From assembly GCF_024499015.1 (NCBI RefSeq), contig NZ_CP098604.1, forward strand, positions 3,968,001-4,032,000: a stretch of 64,000 nucleotides of DNA. Direction: 5' to 3'. Source of the DNA: Xanthomonas hortorum pv. pelargonii. Lineage in GTDB: Bacteria; Pseudomonadota; Gammaproteobacteria; Xanthomonadales; Xanthomonadaceae. A program made the position numbers and the translations under genes. Under the pieces are notes generated by a model, which saw nothing but the letters and a program-made list of their open reading frames with translations, was not told where the DNA came from and ran no database searches. Each line of letters opens with the position of its first letter. Within the stretch, counting starts at the first letter, position 1. Below are positions 27,774-39,123 of the stretch, piece by piece.

Positions 27774-27884
27774 TTACTTCTTGTTGCGCTTTTTCTTGGC
27801 ACGCGTCACCAGCCAGAACACCACGCCGATGATCGCAACGACCAAGATGATGAAAGCCGGTGACAGAAACGAGTTGTCGCCCAT
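27774..27884 (-). CDS. Small single-pass membrane protein (36 residues)
   Basis: MGDNSFLSPAFIILVVAIIG begins a 36-residue protein with one membrane helix (about 9-28) and a strongly basic tail (TRAKKKRNKK). The ATG is preceded by AGGAGA five bases away. The positive-inside tail places the C-terminus in the cytoplasm. It is too short to appear in many annotations. Similar miniproteins are known to modulate transporters or sensors; the role here is unknown. Confidence 0.6.
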   Translation of the reverse strand: MGDNSFLSPAFIILVVAIIGVVFWLVTRAKKKRNKK

Positions 27885-28241
27885 GGGGATCTCCTGAGTT
27901 CTTTGGCAGCAAAGCGCTGCATTCGAACCAGCCTAGCGAGCGGCGTGCTTGATCGCGTGAAATACGACGTATGCGTGGTTCAAATGTTCTTTGCACGTTG
28001 CATTCGTCAGGCGTCATGCGATGGACGTTCGGTGTATTGGTGTCGAAGCGCAATGTCTGGCGCAGATCGTGTAAGCAGACCCTGCAGCGTTTGGCTGACT
28101 GAGCGGCTTTTGCAGGCGGGCGATAGCGCCGCATCCTTAGACACACGCGTGTGTTGATCATTCCTCGTGGCCGCCGCATGGCGCGACGGCTGGCATTTCA
28201 TACCGGGATTGTGGGCCGCCGTCCAGTGGCGGCCGCCGCCG
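27885..28241. other. Intergenic region without assignable features
   Basis: About 357 bases between the small membrane protein and the receiver gene. No coding frame with a plausible start and ribosome site, no RNA gene, and no strong terminator hairpin was seen. It presumably contains the promoter of the small membrane protein, which reads leftward. Confidence 0.35.
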
Positions 28242-28646
28242 TCAGGCCACCGGGGTGGGAAGCACCCGGTGTTTGGCCATCACGCTGCGGATGGCGGTCA
28301 GCAGTTGCTCGGGGGTGTAAGGCTTTTCCAGGAAGGCCACGCCGTCGGGCAGGATCTCTTCCACGTACTCCACCGCCAGGCCGGAGGTGAGCAATACCGG
28401 AAGCTTGTACGGCGCCTGCGCGGTCTTGACCGCTAGATCCACGCCGGTCAAACCGCCCGGGAAGTGGATATCGGAAAACAGCACGTCGATGCGCGGGTCA
28501 CTTTCGATCAAGGTCAGCGCTTCTTCGACCGAGCCTGCACTGCGGCAGGTGAACCCATAGCTCTCCAGCACAAGGCAGCTGAGTTGTCGGGTGCCATCGC
28601 CGTCTTCGACGACGAAGACAACCGGCCGTTCCTTGTTCTGTGACAT
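28242..28646 (-). CDS. Single-domain response regulator
   Basis: A 134-residue receiver: MSQNKERPVVFVVEDGDGTR holds the acidic pocket (E14, D15), D59 in VLFSDIHFPGG is the phosphorylation site, and FLEKPYTPEQLL carries the conserved Lys. No output domain. Receivers of this FSDI-x-(M/F)PGG type commonly partner with hybrid or HWE kinases. No kinase is adjacent; the HWE kinase 6 kb away could be a partner, which is speculation. A longer upstream frame has no similarity. Confidence 0.87.
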   Translation of the reverse strand: MSQNKERPVVFVVEDGDGTRQLSCLVLESYGFTCRSAGSVEEALTLIESDPRIDVLFSDIHFPGGLTGVDLAVKTAQAPYKLPVLLTSGLAVEYVEEILPDGVAFLEKPYTPEQLLTAIRSVMAKHRVLPTPVA

Positions 28647-28724
28647 GAGCGCGTCTCGTAAGGCAAGCCGCATTCTCAGCGATGCAGGGGTGAACCCTCC
28701 GTCAACGCAGACGGGGCCGTATGG

Positions 28725-29207
28725 TTACCAGCCGAACGGGCCGGGACCGTAGCCACCAGGCCCATAACGCGGGCCGAAAATCGGGCCTTCGCCACGCCCG
28801 ACACTGATGCTGACGCCAATCTGGTGCGCCTTGCCGTCGTCGTCGTAATAGGTCTTGCAGGAATTCAGATTGACCGCCTGCCAGTTGCTGTTGCCGCCGC
28901 GGCTGGCATAGCCCATGCCGGTTTCGACTGCGCCATGCAGCTTGCCCTGGCATTGCTCGGCGCGTTCGGCGGCGATGGCAGCGGCACTGGGCCGGCTCAA
29001 CGCAGGCTGGGGACCGCTTTTGTCGCCGTAAAAGGTGCCTGGCGGATCGGTGGGGACTTCGGGATCGGAGCGGTACTGCACCGGTGCCTGCGGAATGCTC
29101 AGATCGAGCGAGCGCGCCGTGACCGGCTCGGCACTGCCGTCGCCGGCCTGGGCGAGCGCGCCGCCAGCGGCAAACAGAGTGGCCAGGAGAAGCAGGCTGC
29201 GTTTCAT
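28725..29207 (-). CDS. Exported protein of unknown function
   Basis: A 160-residue protein with a clear signal peptide (MKRSLLLLATLFAAGGALAQ). The mature part has two Cys (QCQGKLHGAVE and LNSCKTYYDD) that could pair, and a C-terminal Gly/Pro/Tyr-rich tail (GPRYGPGGYGPGPFGW). No known domain. The ATG at 29207 is fixed by the signal peptide. It lies downstream of recQ on the same strand, with a 140-base gap. Confidence 0.68.
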   Translation of the reverse strand: MKRSLLLLATLFAAGGALAQAGDGSAEPVTARSLDLSIPQAPVQYRSDPEVPTDPPGTFYGDKSGPQPALSRPSAAAIAAERAEQCQGKLHGAVETGMGYASRGGNSNWQAVNLNSCKTYYDDDGKAHQIGVSISVGRGEGPIFGPRYGPGGYGPGPFGW

Positions 29208-29345
29208 CGAGTGGACTCTACATGAGGGACTGACAGCGCGTGCCAGATCGCCTTGTGAAACTAGCAACGGCTGATTGAATGCGCGCTGTCGATCTTGTGG
29301 ATTTTTTGTGCCAGCGTTGGTATGCCGATGACACACGCTGTTGCA

Positions 29346-31148
<1,803 letters not shown>

Positions 31149-31295
31149 CCGTCTAGGATACCGCGCGGGTCACGTCTTGGCCGGTGTCATGCCGGCGGTG
31201 TTGCGTAATGCGGTGTCGGGGATCGCCGCGACGTGGTGGGTGTGCCTACGAGTGCTGATGCGGACGTAAGCTTCGCTCCGTACCCTCACGCCAAC

Positions 31296-31316
31296 CCCTC
31301 TCCCGAGGGGAGAGGG
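31296..31316. terminator. Strong hairpin between dps and recQ
   Basis: CCCTCTCCC and GGGAGAGGG form a perfect 9-bp stem with a three-base loop, 47 bases downstream of dps on the minus strand and upstream of recQ. There is no clear T-run, so it may act as an mRNA-stabilising or attenuating hairpin or as a dispersed intergenic repeat. Confidence 0.5.
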
Positions 31317-31362
31317 ACTTTGTGCCCCGCGGCTGACAGTGCCGGCGCGTGGAGAGAGGTGC

Positions 31363-31920
31363 TTACTGCAGTAGTGACCGCAGCATCCATGCGTACTTTT
31401 CGTGGGTCTGCAGGCGCTGGGTCAGCAGGTCTACGGTCGGGTCGTCGCCGGCGTCGTCGGCGGTGCCTAGCACCTTACGTGCGGTGCGGCAGACCGCTTC
31501 GTTGCCGCTGACCAGCTGGCGCACCATCTCGCGCCAGTCGGCGCTATCGCTCAGGCCCTGTTCTTCCGGGATCGAGGTCAGGGCAACGAACTCGCTGTAG
31601 GAGCCCGGCGCGTTGTAGCCCAGGGCGCGGATGCGCTCGGCCACTTCGTCCAGTGCGGCCCACTGCTCGGTGTACTGGGTTTCGAACATGGTGTGCAGCG
31701 AGTTGAACATCGACCCGGTGACGTTCCAATGGAAGTTGTGGGTCTTCAGATACAAGGTGAAGGCGTCAGCCATGTAGCGGGCCAGGCCGTCGGAGATCTT
31801 CTTGCGATCGCCGTCCTTGATCCCGATATCGATATGCGGGGCCGATGCAGCGGCGACCGGCAATGCGTCCGGCACGTCATTGGTGACGAAGGGCTTGTTG
31901 GCGTTCTTTTTCTTGGACAT
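31363..31920 (-). CDS. dps: Dps-family DNA-protecting ferritin
   Basis: A 185-residue protein that forms a hollow dodecamer storing iron and shielding DNA in stress. The ferroxidase site at the dimer interface is visible in LKTHNFHWNVTG (His and the following Asp/Glu in HTMFETQYTEQWAALDEVAE) and ERIRALGYNAPGSYSEF. A Lys-rich N-terminal tail (MSKKKNANK) may touch DNA. A strong AGGAGG precedes the ATG. It is divergent from hrpA with a 90-base shared promoter region. Regulation by OxyR is common in the family but not demonstrated here. Confidence 0.93.
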   Translation of the reverse strand: MSKKKNANKPFVTNDVPDALPVAAASAPHIDIGIKDGDRKKISDGLARYMADAFTLYLKTHNFHWNVTGSMFNSLHTMFETQYTEQWAALDEVAERIRALGYNAPGSYSEFVALTSIPEEQGLSDSADWREMVRQLVSGNEAVCRTARKVLGTADDAGDDPTVDLLTQRLQTHEKYAWMLRSLLQ

Positions 31921-32010
31921 GGGGATGGTCCTCCTGAGGAAACAGATATCGGGTCACAATAGTCACTCTAAAGGATCACTCGTCATTCAATCTTTCACAC
32001 TTTTTCATCA

Positions 32011-35000
32011 ATGAGCGCTATCGATACCGACCTGGCCACCACCTTGCGCGAGCGCCGTAGCGCCGTCGATGGCGGCATGAGCCGCGACCGGGGCCGCTTG
32101 CTCGGCCTGTGGTCGCGCTGGCAAGGCAAACCCGGCAACGTGCAGCTGCGCCAGGCCTTCGAGCAGGCGCTGGCGGCGTCGCAGGCGCAGCGTCAGGCGC
32201 GCGCCGAGCAGCAGCCCGCCATCACGCTGGACACGCAACTGCCGATCGCGCGCGAGGCCGAGCGCATCATCGCGTTGATCCGCGATCATCAAGTGGTGGT
32301 CATCGCCGGCGAAACCGGCTCGGGCAAGACCACCCAGTTGCCCAAGCTGTGTCTGGCGGCCGGGCGCGGGGCGGCCGGCATGATCGGCTGCACCCAGCCG
32401 CGCCGGATCGCCGCACGTGCGGTGGCTGCACGCGTGGCCGAGGAGTTGAAAACGCCGTTGGGCACCACGGTGGGCTTCCAGGTGCGCTTCACCGACCGGG
32501 TTGGTGAAGACTCGCGGATCAAGTTCATGACCGACGGCATCCTGCTGGCCGAGATCGCCAGCGACCGTTGGTTGTCGGCCTACGACACCATCATCGTGGA
32601 CGAGGCGCACGAGCGCAGCCTCAATATCGATTTTTTGCTTGGCTATCTCAAGCAGTTGCTGGTCAAGCGCTCCGATCTGAAGCTGATCGTCACCTCGGCC
32701 ACCATCGACACCGAGCGCTTCTCGCAGCATTTCGACAATGCGCCGGTGATCAACGTGGAAGGCCGCACCTTCCCGGTCGAGGTGCGCTATCGCCCGCTCG
32801 AAGGCGACGCCGGTACTGACGGCGACGGCGAACAAGGCAGTGGCCGCGATGGCGAACGCACCGTCAACGATGCGATCGTGGCGGCGATCGACGAAATCAC
32901 CCGCATCGACCCACGCGGCGACGTGCTGATGTTCCTGCCCGGCGAGCGCGAAATCCGCGATGCGCATCAATCGCTGGAACGGCGCAAATACCGCGAGACC
33001 GAAGTGGTGCCGTTGTACGCGCGGTTGTCTGCGCAGGACCAGGACCGGGTGTTCAATCCGGGCCCGCGTCGGCGCCTGGTGCTGGCGACCAATGTGGCCG
33101 AGACCTCGCTGACGGTGCCGCGCAGCCGCTATGTGGTGGACCCCGGGTTTGCGCGCATCAAGCGCTATAGCCCGCGGCAGAAGCTGGACCGTTTGCATAT
33201 CGAGCCGATCTCGCAGGCCAGCGCCAATCAGCGCATGGGCCGTTGCGGACGCATCGCCGAGGGCATCTGCTACCGCCTGTATGCCGAAGCCGACTTTGCC
33301 GCCCGGCCAGCGTTTACCGACCCGGAAATCCGGCGCGCGTCGTTGTCGGGCGTGATCCTGCGCATGCTGCAGCTGGGTCTGGGGCGGATCGAGGATTTCC
33401 CGTTTCTGGAAGCGCCGGACGAGCGTGCGGTGGCCGATGGTTGGCAGCAGTTGCTGGAACTGGGCGCGATCGATGGCGAGCGCCGCCTGACCGCGACCGG
33501 CCGCCAGATGGCGCGCCTGCCGGTAGACGTCAAACTGGCGCGCATGCTGGTGGCCGCGCAGCAGCACGGCTGCCTGCGCGAGATGATCGTCATCGCCTCC
33601 TTCCTGGGCATCCAGGACCCACGCGAGCGCCCGCCCGAAGCGCGCGAGGCCGCCGACAACGCACATGCGCTGTTTGCCGATGCGCGCTCGGAGTTCGTCG
33701 GCATCCTGCGCTTGTGGGAAGCGTACCGACAGGTGCACGAAGAGCTCACCCAGTCCAAATTGCGCGATTGGTGCAATCGACATTTTCTGGGCTTTTTGCG
33801 CATGCGCGAGTGGCGCGAACTGCATCGGCAGCTACGCTTGTTGTGCGAAGAACTCGGTTGGAGCGAAGAGCCGGCCGGGGTGATGATGGCGCCGCTGCTG
33901 GCCGGTGCCAGCGCACCGCCGCGCGAGGATGGGCACAACGCCAACCGGCCCACGCGCGGGCAGCTGCATCGCGCCGCGCGTCTGACGCGCGAAGGCAAGC
34001 CGGAGCCAAGTGCGGCACCTGCACGCACCACCTCCGCAGCTACGAACAAGCAGGCCGAGGCTGCTGAAGTATCGGCACGGACCAGCGAGCGCGAACGCGC
34101 TGCGGCGTATCAGGCCTTGCATCGCGCGCTGTTGGCCGGCCTGCCGACGCAGATCGGCCATCGCACCGAAAAAGGCGATTTCCTCGCCGCGCGACAACGC
34201 CGGTTCGTGCCGTTCCCCGGCTCGGCGTTGGCGCGCAAACCGCCGCCGTGGATTCTTGCCGCCACGCTGCTGGACACGCAGAAAGTCTGGGGCATGACCA
34301 ATGCCGCGATCGAGCCGGATTGGGCGATCGCCGAGCTGCCGCATCTGCTGGCGCGCAAGCATTTCGACCCGCATTGGTCGCGTGCGCAGGGGCAGGTGGT
34401 CGCCTCCGAGCAGATCAGCCTGTTCGGGCTGGTGCTGGCGCCGAAAAAGCCGGTGCATTTCGGCAAGATCGACCCAGCCGCGGCGCACGATCTGTTCGTG
34501 CGTCAGGGCCTGGTGACGGGCGAAATCAATACGCGCGCAGCGTTCGTGGCCGACAACCTCAAGGTGCTGGAGCAGGCGCGCGAAGAAGAAGCCAAGTTGC
34601 GTCGCGCCGGCATCGTTGCCGACGAAGAGTGGCAGGCACGTTGGTATCTGGATCGCATTCCGTCCGAGCTGCATTCGGCCAGCGGCCTGGATGCGTGGTG
34701 GAAAACCTTGCCGCCGGACAAACGCCGCAGCCTGCATTGGTCGTTGAACGATCTGCTGCCGGGCGAAGGCAGCGAGGCCGATCGCTTCCCGAAGTATTTC
34801 TCCCTTGGCGATGCGCGGCTGCCGTTGCATTACCGCTTCGAGCCGGGGGCCATCGATGACGGCGTCACCCTGGATGTGCCGTTGCATCTGCTCAATGCGC
34901 TGGATCCGACGCGGCTGTCGTGGCTGGCGCCGGGTTTTGTTGCCGACAAGGCATCGGCATTGATTCGTAGCCTGCCCAAGGCGCAGCGCCGTAACTATGT

Positions 35001-36132
35001 GCCTGCGCCGGATTTCGGGCGTGCGTTCTACGAGGCCTACAGCATTGCGTCGGCCGACGATATCCGTGGCGAGCTGGCGCGCTTTCTGAGCAAGGCCACC
35101 GGCACGCAAGTGGCGGCGCTGGATTTCGACGAGGAGGCGCTGGACACGCATCTGCTGATGAACCTGCGCCTGCGAGATGACGACGGCAAGGTGCTGGCCG
35201 AGTCGCGCGATCTGGACGGGCTGCGCGCACGCTTCGGCGAGCGGGCGGGCCAGGCGTTTGCCGCACGTGCCGGCCGCGCCCTGGCCGCCGAGGGCTTGCG
35301 CGATTTTCCGGCCACCCCGATCCCCGAACAGGTGTCGGGCGAGGCCGGTGTGCCGGCGTATCCGGCGTTGGTGGATCAGGGCGAAGACGCAGCGCTACGC
35401 ATCTTTGCCGACCGCAACGAAGCGGCGCAGGCGCATCCGCGCGGCGTGCGCCGGCTGCTGGAAATCGCGCTTGCCGACAAGATCAAGCAGGCGCGCAAGC
35501 AATTGCCGGTGTCGCCCAAAACCGGGTTCTTGTACGCGGCAATCGAGTCGCAGGAGCGGCTGCGCGGCGATCTGGTCGATGCCGCGCTCAATGCGGTGTT
35601 GGCGGAAGGTTTGGGCGCGATTCGCGACGCGGGTGCCTTTGCGCAACGCCGTGACGATGCGATCAAACGGTTGTTCGGCGAGGCGATGGAACGCCTGACA
35701 CTGGCCGAAAGCATTCTCGGTGCCGTGGCCGAACTCAAGCCCTTGCTGGAAGCGCCGTTGATGGGCTGGGCGCGGGGCAATCTGGACGATATGGAGCAAC
35801 AGTTGCGCGCGTTGGTGCATGCCGGCTTCCTGCGCGAGACCCCGGCCGAGGCGCTGGCCAACTACCCGCGTTATCTCAAGGCGATGATCCTGCGGACCGA
35901 GCGCGCCAAACGCGATCCGGCTCGCGACCAGACCCGCATGCTCGAACTCAAACCGTTTGTGGATGCGTTGGGCGATGCCGCCGCGCGCGGTTTGCAGCAG
36001 CGCCCGGAGTGGGAGTCGCTGCGCTGGGATCTGGAAGAGCTGCGCGTCTCGGTGTTCGCGCAGGAGCTGGGCGCCAAGTCGGGCGTGTCTGCGAAAAAGT
36101 TGTCGCAGCGGGTGGCTGCGTTGCGCGCTTGA
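32011..36132 (+). CDS. hrpA: ATP-dependent RNA helicase HrpA
   Basis: A 1373-residue DEAH-box RNA helicase; HrpA rescues collided ribosomes in E. coli. Walker A GETGSGKTTQLPKLCL lies near residue 100, DEAH in IIVDEAHERSLN near 197, motif III TSATIDTERFSQHF, and motif VI QRMGRCGRIAEG. It is followed by the HA2 and OB-fold domains and the long HrpA-specific C-terminal part (DUF3418). A charged, poorly conserved insert at about 665-700 (after ARLTREGKPE) separates two parts. The ATG at 32011 is supported by position and by the neighbouring divergent dps. All motifs are intact. Confidence 0.95.
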   Translation: MSAIDTDLATTLRERRSAVDGGMSRDRGRLLGLWSRWQGKPGNVQLRQAFEQALAASQAQRQARAEQQPAITLDTQLPIAREAERIIALIRDHQVVVIAGETGSGKTTQLPKLCLAAGRGAAGMIGCTQPRRIAARAVAARVAEELKTPLGTTVGFQVRFTDRVGEDSRIKFMTDGILLAEIASDRWLSAYDTIIVDEAHERSLNIDFLLGYLKQLLVKRSDLKLIVTSATIDTERFSQHFDNAPVINVEGRTFPVEVRYRPLEGDAGTDGDGEQGSGRDGERTVNDAIVAAIDEITRIDPRGDVLMFLPGEREIRDAHQSLERRKYRETEVVPLYARLSAQDQDRVFNPGPRRRLVLATNVAETSLTVPRSRYVVDPGFARIKRYSPRQKLDRLHIEPISQASANQRMGRCGRIAEGICYRLYAEADFAARPAFTDPEIRRASLSGVILRMLQLGLGRIEDFPFLEAPDERAVADGWQQLLELGAIDGERRLTATGRQMARLPVDVKLARMLVAAQQHGCLREMIVIASFLGIQDPRERPPEAREAADNAHALFADARSEFVGILRLWEAYRQVHEELTQSKLRDWCNRHFLGFLRMREWRELHRQLRLLCEELGWSEEPAGVMMAPLLAGASAPPREDGHNANRPTRGQLHRAARLTREGKPEPSAAPARTTSAATNKQAEAAEVSARTSERERAAAYQALHRALLAGLPTQIGHRTEKGDFLAARQRRFVPFPGSALARKPPPWILAATLLDTQKVWGMTNAAIEPDWAIAELPHLLARKHFDPHWSRAQGQVVASEQISLFGLVLAPKKPVHFGKIDPAAAHDLFVRQGLVTGEINTRAAFVADNLKVLEQAREEEAKLRRAGIVADEEWQARWYLDRIPSELHSASGLDAWWKTLPPDKRRSLHWSLNDLLPGEGSEADRFPKYFSLGDARLPLHYRFEPGAIDDGVTLDVPLHLLNALDPTRLSWLAPGFVADKASALIRSLPKAQRRNYVPAPDFGRAFYEAYSIASADDIRGELARFLSKATGTQVAALDFDEEALDTHLLMNLRLRDDDGKVLAESRDLDGLRARFGERAGQAFAARAGRALAAEGLRDFPATPIPEQVSGEAGVPAYPALVDQGEDAALRIFADRNEAAQAHPRGVRRLLEIALADKIKQARKQLPVSPKTGFLYAAIESQERLRGDLVDAALNAVLAEGLGAIRDAGAFAQRRDDAIKRLFGEAMERLTLAESILGAVAELKPLLEAPLMGWARGNLDDMEQQLRALVHAGFLRETPAEALANYPRYLKAMILRTERAKRDPARDQTRMLELKPFVDALGDAAARGLQQRPEWESLRWDLEELRVSVFAQELGAKSGVSAKKLSQRVAALRA

Positions 36133-36285
36133 ATGGTGCCGGATGCGCCAGGGTCGAGGTGATCACCAGACGCGCTGATCCATGCGGATCGATATCCACT
36201 GGCCGCTCCGACAGATCGCATCTGAGCGGCCAGCGCATGCAGCCACATGACGCCTCTAAAACCTGCTGAGCGCTTGTCAGACAGG

Positions 36286-36361
36286 AGCGGGCGGCATACC
36301 TGGAGCACGCCGCGTGGGTAGGCTCCATGCCGCCTGGGCGCAGCTTGCCGACGCTGCGCCC
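36286..36361. other. Hairpin-rich spacer between convergent hrpA and TonB receptor
   Basis: The 246-base gap ends with a perfect 9-bp stem, GGGCGCAGC (36336-36344) and GCTGCGCCC (36353-36361), followed by a weak T-rich stretch, which may serve as a terminator. Before it, GGCGGCAT and ATGCCGCC arms enclose a smaller palindrome resembling the cores of the repeats near 57.1 kb. Confidence 0.45.
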
Positions 36362-36378
36362 GGGCTTTGGTCATGCCG

Positions 36379-39015
36379 TCAAAACTTCACATGCAGGCTC
36401 GCCATATAGCGGCGCCCGCTCTTGTAGCGGCCAGCCAGGTGTTGCTTGTCGCCGAGATACTGCAGGTACTCCTCGTCCAACAGGTTCTGCGCATCGATTT
36501 GCAGCGACCAGTTCGGGCTGAACGCATAGCCGACACTCGCGCCGAGCTCGGCGTAGTCATCCACGCTCGCCGGTGCCGCGCCGGCCACGTAACCGCCGGC
36601 CAGGTAGCTATCGCGCCAGTTGTAGGTCAGCCGTGCATTGAGCGGGCCTTTCTCGTAGTACGGGCTGAAGGCAACGCTGTTGCGCGACTGGTAAGGCAGC
36701 GCATCGCCGGTGTTGTTTTCGCCATTGGCGTAGGTGTAGTTGGCGGTCAGGCCAAAGCCGCTGTCGCCAAACGGTTGCTGGAACGCGATATTGAATCCCT
36801 TGACCTTGCCGTCGCCGGCATTGCGTGGCCGCTGGATGCTGTAATCGCAATAGCCATCTGCGCTGCAGCCATTGCTGCCGACCAACTGCGCCCAGCTCTG
36901 CGGTGCGGTGTCGCGCAGCGCGTTGTATTGGCGCTCCACGCTTGCGCTGGTGTCGATGTAGTTGTCGATCTTCTTGTAGAACACCGACCATGCCACCACC
37001 GACTGCTGTGCGAAGTAGTACTCGGCCGATAGATTGAAGTTCCACGATTCGTACGGCGACAGCTCCGCATTGCCGCCGCTGCCGGTCAGCGTGGTGTCGT
37101 TGAGGAAGGTGTTGTTGACCATCTGGTTGTACGGTGCCCAGGCGATCACCTTGGCCGCAGCGAAGCGAAACACCCAGTCGTCTGCAGCCTCGTAGGCCAG
37201 CGTGAGCGAAGGCAGCAGGAAGTCTTCCTTGCGCGTGCGGGTCTGCCACAGGCTGTCGGCATTCAGCAGTGAAGGCGTACCGCTGTAGACAAAGCCGCTG
37301 CCTTCGGTCTTGGAATCCACATAGCGCAGCCCGAGGTTGCCGCGCAGACCGGCGCCGGAGAAATTCAGCTGCGCGTACGCCGCGTTATTGCTCTGCTGCA
37401 GCGCCCAGGTGTTGTTGAGATAACTGGATGGGTCCGGCGCGCCGTAGTCGACCGGGCTATTGCGGATCCAGTTCAGCACATTGTTGCGACCTGCCTGCAC
37501 ATGCTGGCCATGATCGGGATAGAAGTCCTGCAGATCGGTCAGCCCGATCGTGCCCAAATCGGCCAGCGTGCCCGGCGTGACGCCGCCATAGACATTGAGC
37601 TCGAAGCGTTCCTCGTGCTTGCCGTGGCGCACGCCCAGCAGCAACTGATTGAACACGCTGTCGAACTGCAGATCGAGATCCAATTGACCATAGGTGTCCT
37701 TGCTTTCGGTCGAAAAGATGCCGTTGTTGCCGAACCAGCCACCCGCCGATCCCCAGTTGGCCGGGTCGCGCGCGCGCGCCGGATCGTCGAAGCGAATGCC
37801 ACGCCGCGTATCCCAACTAAAGCCGCCGTTGTAGAACGGCTCGATGAAGTATTGCGAGAGATCCTTGTTCTCCGACTTGCTCTGGCCGAGCTGCCCGTTC
37901 AAGCCCCAACCGTCGCCGCGAAACGCACCGCGCAGGTCCAGGCCTTTGGTAGTCACTGCCGATTCGCGCACGTTATTGTCGTAGATCACTGTGCCGCCGA
38001 GCGGGTCGGCATTGGCGCTGGAATGCCCGCTGGTCACCACACCATTGCGCAGCCCGCCGAGCTGGTCCACTGCCGCCACCGTGCCGGGATTCCAGGTCAA
38101 AAAGCTGTACATCGACTGGTTGTAGTTGTCGAAGTTCTCGTTGATGTACAGGCCGCTGAGGTTGAACTCCAGCGCCTCGCTGGGCTTGAGTTGCAGGTTG
38201 ACCACCGCGCTGTCGCGTTCGCGATCCTGATGAAACCAGGCCGCATTGATCGAATTGGGCACGTCCGCTTCGGCAGGGACGCTGCCGGCCGCATTGGCGA
38301 AGCTGCCGGCCGGCGCGTAGCCGAACACTTCCATGCCGCGGCGGTCGACGCGTTCTTCGTAATGCTGCGCCGACACCGCGATGCCGAAGGTGTCGGCGGC
38401 GTTTTTCCAGCTGTAGAGCAGTGCCGCATTCGGTTTGCCCTGGCTGGCTTGCGCGCTGTAGCTGTAGCCGATGGAGGCGGCGACCTCGTTGACCTCCAGA
38501 TCGAGCGGTTGCCGTGTGTGCATCAACACGGTGCCGCCCAGGCTGCCTTCGGTCAGACGCGCTTCGGAGGATTTGAGAATTTCCACACGCCCCAGGATCT
38601 GCGGTGCCAGCAAGGTGTAATCGAAACCGCGGCTGGGCTGCTCGCCGTACAACCAGATCGCCTGCGCCACCGGATGCCCGTCCAGGAACGACAGATTGAG
38701 GCTGGGGTCGGTACCGTCGATGCTGACCCGTTCGCCCTGGCCAAAGCGGCGGTCCAGGGTCACGCCGGGAATCTGCGACAGCGCTTCGGCCACATTGGTG
38801 CTGGGAAACTTGCCGATGTCTTCGGCGGTGATCGCTTCGGAAATACCGGTGTTATTGCGTTTGGTGTCGAGCGATTTTTCCAGGCTCGCGCGGATGCCGA
38901 CGACTTGCACGGCGTCCAGGTCGGTGGCTTGCGGGTCACCGTTGTCCTGGGCTTGCGCCGCGAATGCCAGCGACAATGCGATCGCGCTGGACAGCAGGGT
39001 GGTGCTGTATTTCAT
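36379..39015 (-). CDS. TonB-dependent outer-membrane receptor
   Basis: An 878-residue outer-membrane transporter. The signal peptide (MKYSTTLLSSAIALSLAFAA) is followed by a TonB box (about LDAVQVVG), a plug domain (KSLDTKRNNTGISEAITAED; PSTNVAEALSQIPGVTLDRR; EILKSSEARLTEGSLGGTV) and a 22-strand barrel ending in the C-terminal Phe (ASLHVKF). It belongs to the large Xanthomonas receptor group of the TIGR01782 type, often used for plant carbohydrates. A strong GAGGAGA precedes the ATG. Directly upstream on the same strand, 108 bases away, lies a glucokinase, so the pair probably takes up and phosphorylates a sugar. Confidence 0.93.
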   Translation of the reverse strand: MKYSTTLLSSAIALSLAFAAQAQDNGDPQATDLDAVQVVGIRASLEKSLDTKRNNTGISEAITAEDIGKFPSTNVAEALSQIPGVTLDRRFGQGERVSIDGTDPSLNLSFLDGHPVAQAIWLYGEQPSRGFDYTLLAPQILGRVEILKSSEARLTEGSLGGTVLMHTRQPLDLEVNEVAASIGYSYSAQASQGKPNAALLYSWKNAADTFGIAVSAQHYEERVDRRGMEVFGYAPAGSFANAAGSVPAEADVPNSINAAWFHQDRERDSAVVNLQLKPSEALEFNLSGLYINENFDNYNQSMYSFLTWNPGTVAAVDQLGGLRNGVVTSGHSSANADPLGGTVIYDNNVRESAVTTKGLDLRGAFRGDGWGLNGQLGQSKSENKDLSQYFIEPFYNGGFSWDTRRGIRFDDPARARDPANWGSAGGWFGNNGIFSTESKDTYGQLDLDLQFDSVFNQLLLGVRHGKHEERFELNVYGGVTPGTLADLGTIGLTDLQDFYPDHGQHVQAGRNNVLNWIRNSPVDYGAPDPSSYLNNTWALQQSNNAAYAQLNFSGAGLRGNLGLRYVDSKTEGSGFVYSGTPSLLNADSLWQTRTRKEDFLLPSLTLAYEAADDWVFRFAAAKVIAWAPYNQMVNNTFLNDTTLTGSGGNAELSPYESWNFNLSAEYYFAQQSVVAWSVFYKKIDNYIDTSASVERQYNALRDTAPQSWAQLVGSNGCSADGYCDYSIQRPRNAGDGKVKGFNIAFQQPFGDSGFGLTANYTYANGENNTGDALPYQSRNSVAFSPYYEKGPLNARLTYNWRDSYLAGGYVAGAAPASVDDYAELGASVGYAFSPNWSLQIDAQNLLDEEYLQYLGDKQHLAGRYKSGRRYMASLHVKF

Positions 39016-39123
39016 GATGTCTCTCCTCATCACGCACAGGGATGGACGGCGAGCGACAGCTCGCCGGATGCGGGTCTTGATGTCGCGCGTTCTGCGGGGT
39101 ACACAAAACGCGTGGTGGATCGC

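Noticed and set aside
31296-31316. Hairpin by dps as a riboswitch or OxyR site
   Set aside because: It is downstream of dps, not in the promoter, and is a plain C/G hairpin of a kind scattered in Xanthomonas intergenic DNA.
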